Source: Ilyonectria destructans (lineage: Eukaryota; Ascomycota; Sordariomycetes; Hypocreales; Nectriaceae). From it: DNA of 64,000 bases. The number at the start of each line of letters is the position of its first letter. Position 1 is the stretch's first letter. This document shows positions 23,372 through 33,751 of this stretch, one piece after another. The DNA lies in NCBI GenBank assembly GCA_020740775.1, contig JAHEWK010000001.1:4402001-4466000 (forward strand). The letters are read 5' to 3'. Both the position numbers and the translations under genes were made by a program. The notes beneath the pieces were generated by a model, which had not been told where the DNA came from, did not search any database, and saw only the letters and a program-made list of their open reading frames with translations.

Positions 23372-24224
23372 GATATATCATAATGAAGAATACACCTGTC
23401 AAATCAACAACTTTCCGTCCTGTAGCAAGATAAATCACTAGTAATTGGGACCTAATGAGAAACTTTCCTTCCAAAGCGAATTCACATGCGTCGCACCATT
23501 TTGCTGTTCTCGGTTAGACTCCAATATAAATGTACACCCACCAATCCTCCAAAACACCCAAAACTACTCCGTACTGTCATGGTTCCACTTCAAGGCCAAT
23601 CCTTCGATATCTATGTTGTGTTACTCCGTCAACAAGCCCGCCCATAAACCGCCCCAAGCTCAAATCCCAGGAAACACTGTCTGTCTTGTACTTTCTGCTG
23701 CATTGTAAAACCAGAGAGACTCCGTTGAGGTGATTATCTTGCGTCTGTCTGAAATTGGTAACCACTTGTAGTTGAACCCAGTCAGGAAATCTAGGTTGGG
23801 GCTGGCGAGAAGAAATTGAAATTGTTAGGTTCTGTGCATGTTGCTGTCCAGGTGTCAGTAAAGTCCACAAACACGAAGCAGACGTAGTGACCTGTATAGA
23901 TAACAAAAATGAGTTAGGGCAGCCTCGATCAGAACCCCATAATTTGTCTCGGGCGTGGTGTATTCGATCTTCGATATTAACTTCCCAGCGACAAGAACAT
24001 CTTGCCGTGGCCATATGAAATTTTCAGAATAGGTTGGGTCCGTAGGTCAACATTGGAACAAACCCAAGGCCTTGCGCAAGTGAGATCGTTAGCTTGCCGA
24101 TGATCTTAAAGGATGTGATGTCATACCTGGTTGAAGCTGGTAAGTGCCTCAGTTCGGAATAAAATAGAGGAATAATTGACCTTGTTGATGAGAAGGTAAT
24201 GCTTTACCGAATGCCATTTGGTCC
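23372..24224. other. convergent 3' region between msh3 and the C2H2-like gene
   Basis: About 850 bp of relatively AT-rich sequence. It may include further 3' exons or UTR of the minus-strand C2H2-like gene, but no splice pattern extending that protein was convincing. Confidence 0.5.
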
Positions 24225-26222
24225 TCAGATACGCAGGTCTTCCGGGTTCAGATTGGTCTGGATGCCAATTTCGCTGCTTGGGGCTTGTAACCCCCATGTT
24301 CCATGCAAGGTCATGTCTTTTCCATCGCAAAAATCGCCGCTACCCAAAGCCTCACAAGGTTGTGTTTCAGACTTGGGGTTTCCGCCATTGGACGATGCAA
24401 GGGTGATGTCACGAGCACTGTGTAGATGCTCTGTTGGTCGATTAATTGGTGTAAATGCGAGAGAACGGAGGGACTGGTTCGCCCCTGCTTGGGTGTAGGG
24501 GCTGAGAAATAACCGGTCGTGGGAAAGAAGAGGGTTTGTACCAGAAACATTGAGAAAGTGGCTTCCACTCGTTCTATGCACCGAGTCCCCGGCACTTGAA
24601 TGAGGGTAGTCCTCTTGTTTAGCTTGGAGGGGACCATTGGATGATAATCCGAAAGGTTCTTGATTGAACCCGTTGAATTGGGAGGACGTAGTAAAGGGAA
24701 GTCTCGATGAGGCATTATAGATGGTAGCATCTTTCATGGCATATGATGCCTCGATGTGATTGAAGGTGCCTTTTTCGCCATCAGTATTTGCTCGTTGGAA
24801 AATTCCTTTCAGTCTGTTGCATCATTCAGAATCAGGGGCTAGGCTTTATCACGCTTACCCAAGTATGGTTGGGCATGTACTCGTCCACGAGACACATCCC
24901 TTGCGCCAAACATTCTCGAAGACAAATCTCTAGAAGATGGAGTCGGAGACACGAGGTTCGATTGGGAAATGGGATTCAGTGGGGGCATCCCAAGTCGGTC
25001 ATGTAGATCAAATCTATTCAACGAGAGATCAGCGTGGTTTTGACCACATCGACGTGGATAGACATACCCTTGGTCATTTTGAGGTGGATTTCCAAATCGG
25101 CGACTGTCAAAAGAGTCTGGATACGGGTGTTAGCGGTATCCATCAACTTTGTGAGACCACCTACTCGAACTTCCATCGTCATCGCGGAACACATCGTGGT
25201 TGAGCCGAGTAGGGGCAGGTGGAAGTGACATTGACGGGCTTTCTTGACGAGTTATCTTCAGCTTGCCTCCAGTTTTCTTTGTGGCTTGTGCTTTGTTGCC
25301 ACGCGTGCTTGGCCTACGCTGCCTTGGGATGTTTGAGGAGATCTCGGCGAGCGGTTCCGGCTTTCTGCGCTTCGCTCTTGGAGCTTTGCGTGGCGGTGTC
25401 TAACGGCCTTAGCTTGTGCTAACCAACTTCGTTGAATAACACTTACAGATTCTTCCTGGCCAGGGACGGGAGATGAGCTATCGTCGTAGACTCCTTTCAC
25501 CCTTTCAACCTCGAACTCGGCAGTCATGACAACTTGATTCGGCTCGATACCTTCGGAAGTTCTCCTCATTTTCTCAATGACTGATTTGGGCTTCCTTTGG
25601 TTGCGGGTACGCTTCATCTCTTCGTTTGCAAGATCCATTTTGCCCATGCCAGGCCAAATCTGCCCCTTGAGAGACATCATGTCAGCACCCATCGGGTATT
25701 CTTCTGGCTCTTCTGCTTCATTGTCGGAATTCAACGGGTCAGGGTAGATTGAAAAATCGGGTCCCTGGTCTTCCTCTTCAATCTTGACCGCTGTGTTACT
25801 ACTGAGGCTTCGCTTGGGTTGTCTCTTGACCTGCTAGCCCAAGTGTCAGCATTGTCTTGGGGCCCCGTGGTGTGGCACACACTCACCTTTGCTGGAGGTA
25901 CTGAAGCAAGAACTCGATTTCTCCTCGTTCGCGCTGCTTCTTTAACCTGCTTTGCTTTCATTCTCTCCACAAGCAGTGTTTCAATGCCGTTCTGTGAGTA
26001 CCATACTTCATATTGCCGAAGAGCAACAGAAGCGGCAATGTCTTGGTGCGCTTTGAGTTTCGTCTGAGTTTCGTGGTGAAGATGACCTTTGGACGCAATG
26101 TGGGTGAGCAAATGCGACACATCGGAGAAGCGAGGGGCGTCGGGGCAAACAGTGCAAAGGAGTGGGATTTGTTTGTGAGCAGAGTTGGCTGCACCGGTAC
26201 CCGCCGTAACTCCAGAGGCCAT
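24225..26222 (-). CDS. C2H2-like zinc finger protein of unknown function
   Basis: Six exons in transcript order are 26222-25887, 25830-25447, 25399-25165, 25116-25068, 25013-24859 and 24805-24225, giving 579 aa with all phases consistent. The only domain-like part is near the N-terminus: Cys23-x2-Cys26 followed by His37, His41 and His47 (CTVC, then SHLLTHIASKGHLHH), a degenerate C2H2 or U1-type finger. After it come a basic Arg/Lys segment (RTRRNRV), an acidic segment with NSDNEAEEPEEYP, and a basic AT-hook-like run (RKAPRAKRRKPEP). The rest is Ser/Asn-rich. This composition suits a nuclear protein, but no family name is recognised. Exons 4-6 are the least certain, and the last acceptor (CTGAAAG) was chosen because the nearer CAACAG gives an immediate stop. 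Confidence 0.65.
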
Positions 26223-28094
26223 CTCCTGCACATACCACTGTTAGCAACTTCGGTTGGGATCACAGCAATCGGTCTTGTGTGAGTGCAGTTTAATGCAGAG
26301 TCGGCGGGACGAGACAAAGTCGTACAACAAAGATTCACAACTGCGCAATTTCGACCGGAAGCTGCCAAGCAGGGAAGGGTCATCAAAAAACGAAGGGTTT
26401 GGGTCGAAACTGGGATACCAAAGACAGGAGTAGCCAGTTGTGTTCAATGGTCAATAGGACAGAAGAAGGGACGCAAGGCTTCAAGGGTGAGGCGGGATGT
26501 GGGCTCCTCCAACATGATGTTAGACCAGCACGACTTACAGGAGCACGCTCAGCTGGCTTCCTTCCACGGACCATGCTGTGCCTCAAGGCAACAGCAACTA
26601 GCCTTCGATGGCGGCCGTCGATGGCAGAAGCCTTGCCGTACACTGGTTTGGTTGTTGGAGTGCTCTCGTCGGGTGGTGGTTGACTTGAGGAGGTGGAGGA
26701 GTTCAACAGCCGTGTCCTTGGAGAAGGCAGTCCCGTGCGTTCTGCACCAGGTCGACTACTAAGGAAGGTAGGATGTGGGTAGCAACCGATTGTCACTTGC
26801 CGTCTTCAGATTAAGACTCTCAAGTCGCTGCTTCCAAGCCAGTCATTCTGGTCTCGCGGTCACGGTCTCAAATTGCTCCGTGAACAGCACCGCGTGCTGC
26901 AGAGTTCCACGTTGGCTTGGGTCGAAGTTGCAACCCATCGAGTCACTCAAGATGTTAGATACCGAACATCGAATTCGAAGGATTTTGGGGATACGGCAGG
27001 TATGGTAGATGAGGATTGGCAATGTGGTCAGCAAGAAGGCCCTAAGGCGCCAAGCAATCAGTTCAATGAGCTCTCGGTACCCGCTCCGTCGCCTTCCATC
27101 TACCTCTGTTCCAGGTCCTGGATTTGGTACTGTTTGCGTCAAGTCAAACACACAGGAGTTACAAATCGAAGAAGTGGCCGAGACAGAGAGGGCCTCTTGC
27201 CCAGAGGAAGGCTGCGGGTAGATGCGACCTCGGGGGAGGAAGCTGGCCAATCGAGGATTTCGATGGCAGGTAGGTAGGTTTGTGAAAAGAAGATTTCCAG
27301 GTCGGCGGTTAAGAGGAGGAGAGGGGTTCTGTCCAGCTGGCAGGTGCGGCCAGGTCTGGCGGTTCTGGCAGGTGGCAACACCGGGCAGCTGGTCGACATC
27401 CGAAAGGGGGCTGGCAGAGGAACAACCGCAGTCCAGCTACCTAGGTTAAGCCATGGGGTTCATCCCATATGAACTTGGTTAATTTTTAGCAATAAATTGT
27501 TGGTTTTAGGGTTGTAGTGTTTTGTTATTCAGGCGATTGGCCGTCGCCGTGGAGCGGTTGACCATGCGAAACCATACGGCAGCAGGACGAGTGTCGTTCA
27601 TCACGCCGGACACTCGAGGTGGGTTTTGGGATGGACGAGCACTAGAATCTTCGCTTCGAACAACTTCAATGAGGAATAGAATTCAGTATTGGTTCATACG
27701 GTGGTGGGGACAAATAGTATAATATACGGACATTATCATCATCGTAGTGTTGACAGCATGTGACTTCATCCATGCGACCCAGCGTCCAACGGCACTATCC
27801 TCACTGCCAGCTGCAAGCTAACCCACCTTAGATAATGTCTCCAGCGACTCGCCCCTCGCGTTCAAATCGCGAATAAGTATGGCGTCTGAAGGGCGTCACA
27901 GGACGGGTTCACGGAGAATTGGCGATGCCCTTAGCAAAGAAACAAGTTCTCTTCCTGTATTACGGGCACCATGGTGTAATTGATGTAGTAGGGGCTTCCA
28001 CGGCGAGGGTGTCTGGCGAACGGCAGGGGTATGACTGTTTTGAAGCAAGGCACGGCTTGACAGCGTCCAACGTCCAACCGGTCAGTAATTTGGC
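26223..28094. other. large intergenic region
   Basis: About 1.9 kb between the start of the C2H2-like gene and the stop of the Rab prenyltransferase gene, which share the minus strand. Overlapping short frames on both strands show no conserved motifs or convincing introns. There is a short AT-rich patch at 27475-27530. Presumably a long promoter and leader plus a 3' UTR. Confidence 0.5.
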
Positions 28095-29126
28095 TCAGCC
28101 AAGAATCTTCTTCATTACTGTCTTTGGCATGCAATACACCGGGTCTACCATCTCTAGGCCAGGGTAGCCCAGGAGACTCAACCCGGTAATACCAAACAGG
28201 GTGTGCCAGACATCAACCATATCGCCGGGACGGTCGGAAATGCCTCCCTTTTCGACATCTTGGCATCTCAAGATAAAGGCAATCAAAGCATCTCGGTCAA
28301 TCCAGTGGGTGCGGTCGATCATCTCGAGACTGCTCAACACCCACCAGCTGTAGCAAACGTCTTCTTTTTTCTCTGGTCGGCCATTAAGACCACCGCAAGG
28401 AACTTGTCTCTCGCTCAACCAGCGGCCTAGCTTCTCCTTGTCGACCAAGTCCAGGCGCCCAACGATCGACAATGCGCCAACGCAGGTGAATATTTGTCCT
28501 GAGTGAGACTCCGCGCCAGGCCCAACGCCATAGCCACCATCGAAATTGGCACAAGCGGCAATATGAGCCACTGCCTTGTCAACTTTGACCAAAGACAGAA
28601 GTCCCATGAGGGACAAGGCGTTGAAGGCGCCGTATAGGAACCGGGTGTCTTCCTCGCCCCACTCGTCTCCAGCAAATGTGCCCGTCTCTTGGTTCTGCAA
28701 GTCTGCGATGACTGTGTTTTCTTAGTGGGTGCAGAAAAGGCACTGGATACGATGATACTTACACTTGCCAACCTGTTTCTTCCCCTTGCCCTTGACTTCC
28801 AGCTGGTCGAAGGCATCCGTCATGGCCAGAATCTGCACAGCACTTACAGTGGAGAGCATGTGGGTGTCATGGCCGGGCGCCGCACCAAATCCGCCGTTCT
28901 CATGTTGGCACGAGAGCACGAAGTCAATGACGTCCTGTCGTGGGAGGGCATCGGGACGACCCAGCAGATGGAGTGCAGTCAAGCCCCAGTACAACCCGCT
29001 CAGCCGGAGGTGCTCCGTCAGCCAGTAGTCCAGCTCATCCTTCCTCGTATCCAAGCTCTGGATATACTTGACGTGAGCTTCGGTGGCAAGCTTCAGGTCT
29101 CCGGGTGTTTCTTTGGCCTGTGCCAT
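28095..29126 (-). CDS. bet2: geranylgeranyl transferase type II (Rab) beta subunit
   Basis: This is the catalytic beta subunit that, with the alpha subunit and Rab escort protein, geranylgeranylates Rab GTPases for vesicle transport. Exons 29126-28763 and 28711-28095 give 326 aa, the usual length. Prenyltransferase repeats are evident ([66 protein letters not shown]). Zinc ligands are the Asp and Cys of KEDVCYSWW and the His of [16 protein letters not shown]. The start at 29126 (MAQAKETPG) gives the standard N-terminus; an open extension to 29249 is not needed. Confidence 0.95.
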
Positions 29127-29902
29127 ATTGTTGTGAGAATGCGAGCTTGGTGAAAGGCGGCTTGTCTCGGTTGACTTGTCGTGAGAGATTATGTCCAATG
29201 TGGTCGGGTTACGTAAGCTGCTCGTCGCGATGCCACCATTTCGAGCCACTCAATGCAGGCAGCAAGATGCTGTAAACTAGGCAAAAGTGGGAGGATCCAA
29301 GACAGAGCTTACGTGTTACCGGATATCATTGTTCAACACTCCCCTAGGTCTTAAGCTCTCAGATCCCCGAAGACCTTTTCGAATAAAAGGATATTCGCTA
29401 AGTCTGGCGCCATCCAACTACCCTAGAGCATATTGTTGAGATGTCGATCTTGGCAGCTCACATAATGTAACAAGTTTCTTTATCCGTGAGTGATTGCCAC
29501 GGTCTCCTGATCATTTGCTTGTGTCTTTTGTTAAACGCTATCCCGTCAGGTTCCTTGGTGGCTTGTACTCCAAGGGTTGAAGTTGAGTCCCTCAATTGAG
29601 CATCCCCGCATGAGATATGTTAGTTGAGCGGAGAGGTCCTAAATCGCACCAATCCCACGGGATTGTGCGCGACCTCAGCGCTTCTCATACATCACCACAC
29701 CACTCTTGATCATTAACCTTCAAGTCGTTGCTAACTTCTTCTCAGAGGCTAGGACGAACCCCAGAGCTGCACACAACTTAAGGAGACGCTACGATCCGAA
29801 CTTCACGACGTGCGGCCATCAAGAACTCCATTTCGCTCATCGCCGATCCCACCCAAACCTTGGCAATACGGACCATAAAACGACGGAAAGTGAGAACAAA
29901 AG
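29127..29902. other. divergent promoter region (bet2 / hydrolase)
   Basis: About 780 bp between divergent starts. No MCB or other clear element was recognised and no gene is seen. Confidence 0.55.
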
Positions 29903-30862
29903 ATGGACAAAATGCATCACGATAGCTTCACTACCAATGACGGATGCAAGATCGCCTTCCAGTCATCGCTATCCCTCAATGGCCTCGCCGGGGACTCTTC
30001 CCACTTGACATGTGTGTTGCTCATGCATGGTTTCAGTGGTTCGAGCGACTACTTCACCCGTAACTACGGTACTTTAAGGGAGTCTGTTTGGGTTGTTGCG
30101 CCCGATATGCGTGGCCATGGGAGATCAGACCGTACTCGTGGAGGATATCATGTTGCGCGTCTGGCATCCGATCTCGCAGGTCTGGTGCAGCACATTCGGA
30201 AGAAAGCACATGGCGTACAAATTGTACCTGTCGGCTGCTCCATTGGAGCCGCAGTTCTTTGGACGTACATTGAGCTGTTTGGGTGTGGTGACTTTGCAGG
30301 TCTTGTGGTCGTAGACCAGGCGCCACTGCAAGATCGGTCGTCCTTTGACGGCTGGGATCATTCTCTGGCACACACCGGCTGCTATAACGAAGCCACAATG
30401 CTGGAAGCGCAGCGAAGCTGGATTGAGGACTCGGACGCGGCGCATCTGGATCTTGTCAAGGGCTGTCTTGGGTATCGGCATGCACCCGAAGCGGTTGACG
30501 GGGTAAGTGCCGAGCAGGTGGCCAAGGACGAGATATTCTTCAAGGAAATTAGTGCCTTATGCGATCAGACATGGCTAGCGCGTCTATTGGCGGACCACAC
30601 GAGATATGACCATCGCGAAGCCATTGAGATGATTACAGTACCGACGCTGGTCATGGCCGGGCGACGATCGGGTTGTTTCCCGCTGGAGGGAATGCTGGAG
30701 ACGGTCCGGCGCGTGGAGAAGACAACCCCTGGCCTGGCGAGGTCGTCCGTCTTCGAGTCTGGACACTGGCTTTTTTACGAGGAACCGGAACGGTTCAACA
30801 GAGAAATCATTGAGTTTACGAATGGGTGCAAGGGATCAAGGGGATCTGGTTACCCGTGGTAG
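29903..30862 (+). CDS. alpha/beta-fold hydrolase
   Basis: A single exon encodes 319 aa. The fold is clear: an oxyanion HGFSGSSDYF at 42-51, PDMRGHGRSD at 67-76, the nucleophile elbow VGCSIGAA with Ser113, and the catalytic His288 in ESGHWLFYEEPERF. The usual acid after strand 7 is not evident (MAGRRSGCFP has Ser where Asp is common). Asp138 in VVVDQAP, after strand 6, is a candidate replacement, as in some dehalogenase-like members. No signal peptide is present, so the enzyme is probably cytosolic. Its substrate cannot be told; esterase, lactonase or C-C hydrolase activities are all possible. The start chosen is the first ATG; MHH three codons later is an alternative. Confidence 0.85.
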   Translation: MDKMHHDSFTTNDGCKIAFQSSLSLNGLAGDSSHLTCVLLMHGFSGSSDYFTRNYGTLRESVWVVAPDMRGHGRSDRTRGGYHVARLASDLAGLVQHIRKKAHGVQIVPVGCSIGAAVLWTYIELFGCGDFAGLVVVDQAPLQDRSSFDGWDHSLAHTGCYNEATMLEAQRSWIEDSDAAHLDLVKGCLGYRHAPEAVDGVSAEQVAKDEIFFKEISALCDQTWLARLLADHTRYDHREAIEMITVPTLVMAGRRSGCFPLEGMLETVRRVEKTTPGLARSSVFESGHWLFYEEPERFNREIIEFTNGCKGSRGSGYPW

Positions 30863-33751
30863 GGGTGGTGGTTTGTGATGGACGTGCAAAGAGCCTTCTA
30901 AGCCGCCTGTGTAATTTAGCCCGACAGCTCAAAATAGCACTTCGCTTTAAAGGTACCACTTAATTCATTGCTTTTTGCCGGTTCCGAAGCTCTAGCTTCT
31001 GGTTATATTATGCAAACTGTGATTTGCAACGCAGGTGGCCCGTGGTACCAACTCATAGTACTTGTTGATATCCATGCCACCATGGGTTCCAGGGTCGAGC
31101 TGACGAATAACGAGACAGGCATGAGACACAGCATAAACATGACCAAAAAAATACAAAAAGAAACAACATACAACACTCGGCATTCGCTGGTCGTCACCGA
31201 CCCAACTACTACTCAAGCGCTCCTCAGTTTGACTCTGGGAGAGCAGACGGGATCCCGTATTCTCTAAGGGCTATGGTCGTATGTGCTGTGAACTGGTGGT
31301 GGAGGGGTCTATGACGGTACCAGGACATGGGGCCGACATGTTAGGCACAAAGACAAAGCAGTTGAAGGGACGTGATGGGAGAGAGAGATGAGATGAATTA
31401 AATTATATTGCAGGGTTGGATGAATTGGCAGGGAAACCCCGATTCCTCGGGCGCCATCCCGGCGATGGTCAGCCAGATGCGGAGCTACCCTGGCGCACAG
31501 CTCGTCAGCCAGTGCAACTTTTTGGGGAACATCGCGCTTTCTTTGCGGCAACGATGGGGGACTAAGAGCAAGGTCGCGCAAGATTAAGGCGGCCTCAGCG
31601 CCGGCTGCCGTAATTACTCTGTACACTGGGAGGGCGCGGCCTGTCCAATCTGGCAACTGATGATACGAAGGACTCTGAAGCTTCATGTCCAAACATCCCT
31701 GGAAGAACCATGGACGGCCCACTTGGTTTTCCTCCCGAAAGGGCCGGCGGGTCCCTTTCGGGGCCCGTGGTGCCGGGGTTAGAGGGCAGAGTTCGTGCCT
31801 TTGATTGCGTTTGAGATGCAAGTCACGGATGGCTTGCCGGGACAAAGACACGCAACTCACGAGCTTGGTACCGCAAACGGACACAAACGAAGCTGAACTT
31901 GATTCACGGGATCGATATCACAACGCCACCTGCTCGCGCCATTCCCGAAGCACAAAGTCTGGCGGCACGCACGAGCAGGACGGCGCAGCGGCGGTAGCAT
32001 CTGGAGAGGCTCGAGAGGCTCGGAAGACTGGGAGAACAGGGCTCGCTTTCTGGAGGCAACGCCACGATAAGCCACTTGCTCAGGCACTGACGGCTCTGGT
32101 CGCTGTGAGCCAGTCGAGGGGCAGCCAAGACCGCCAAGGCCAGCGGATTGGGCTTAGCAGCGGGGGCTCAGTGGGCGCGGGGCGCTGGGAATCAGAGGAC
32201 CTCACTAGGATCTAGACTGCGATAGGCCCGCGATGGCGCAGGGCAGCACAGGGTACGCACGGTACGCAGGGCATAGCGCACGGCACCAGCTGTGACAGTG
32301 GCAGGAGGCCCGTTTGAGGATGGCGAACCCCTGAATCGTAGCCCGATTTGCTGCCCCGATTGCGCGTGGTGCAGTCGGAGAGCTGCCAGACCATGCCAGA
32401 CCATGCCGCGCCATGTGCTGTGCAGAACGTGACTGGAGCAACGCTGGCGATGCACTTCTGCGCCGTTACGTACTAGCTGTGTGCGACAGCGGGTTTCAGG
32501 AGGCTGCTGGGCTCTCGGGGCTGCCAACACACCTGTTTATGGACACCTCAGACGCAGACTCAGACGAGACGTGGACGTAGCCGCACTCTCATACACGCAC
32601 CTCGCACTCTGGTTGGCCCCTTGTTCCATGTCTCACTGTCTCTGCCCTTGCTTGTCTGTTCCGTCAGTCTGTTTTGTCTCCATACAATCCCCATCCCATT
32701 TCGTATGATCGTATCCCAGATCCCACCACGTCCCACTCTCCCACGTTCCACGGTCCACGTTCCAGGTCCCACGTACGCTCTGATTCTCCTCTGATTCTTC
32801 TCGGCCAGCTTCGTTCGACTGCGGGTTCCGTCGTCAATGCTCTGCCCTGTCGTTTGTTTAACTGATACCTGACACCTTCCTTGCTCGCCGGGCCATTGAG
32901 AAGCCCCCCTCTCGGTCACACAAGCACGGACAGGACCCAGCTGATTGGAACACCTCTGCTCGGGGCCACCGAACTGTGCATTTTGCGTCCCGGCCGGGGG
33001 GGTGGGCTCTGTCGCTGACTCCCGTCTGATGCTTGGAAAGCTACTGGACCGTTGACTGGCTGCTCCGAGAGTCCGAATACACTGAGCCCCCCAGCACCAA
33101 GAGGCACGGCACAGCGTGTTGCTGAATGCTGGCTGGCTCTGAAAGCCCAGTGACGCCCGACGCAACACAACGCAGCGTAGCATAGCGCAGCCTCGCTCCC
33201 TACTAGACTCCTTCCTCTGTCAACACACGCGCGCCCTCTATCTCATCTCTCACCCTTCTCGCCCGATTCTCTCTCTCTCCCTTCTACACTTTCTGCTCTC
33301 TTCTCTCTGCGCTCCGGCACCTGTCCCATCTCCCGTCCCCTCACGTCACCCACCTTTCTCACCCACCATCCCCCATGCTGCCTGCGCGTGGGTGCCGCCG
33401 CCGCCGCTGCCCCTGACGGAGCCCGAACCATCACCCAATCGCCCAGTCGCCCGCCCAGTCGCCCAATCGCCAAATTCTTGCCCTGTCCTGGCCTGTCCTG
33501 TCCTATCCTGCCTTGCCTTCTTTCGTCCTCGTCGCATTCTGCCTGTTTTGCGCTGCCCGAAACCCGCAATTCCATAACCGCCCTGTCCCTCCTGCTCCGC
33601 TCCGCCCACGCCCACACACGCCCAGGCCAACGCCTACGCCTACTACGTACGGTACTTCGTGCGTGGTACGAAGTACACCTGCGCCCACACTGCTTCTGTG
33701 GCAGAGCTCGACGCGAAGCAGGCCTGCGACGTCAGCAGCCAGGGCTCCAAA
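30863..33751. other. long upstream region / leader of the RhoGAP gene
   Basis: About 2.9 kb without a supported gene. The right 600 bp is C/T-rich (33236-33330), with short cctgtc and gcccagtcgcc repeats at 33435-33520, typical of a long 5' leader. Many short overlapping frames on both strands have no protein-family features. Confidence 0.5.

Noticed and set aside
23577..24014. 145-codon minus-strand frame that might be an extra exon of the C2H2-like gene
   Set aside because: No donor/acceptor combination joins it to the preceding exon without frame problems, and its composition is unlike the rest of that protein.
26843..27277. Overlapping frames of about 135 codons on both strands in the 1.9-kb gap
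   Set aside because: No motifs, no splice partners and no codon-use signal; they look like chance open frames.
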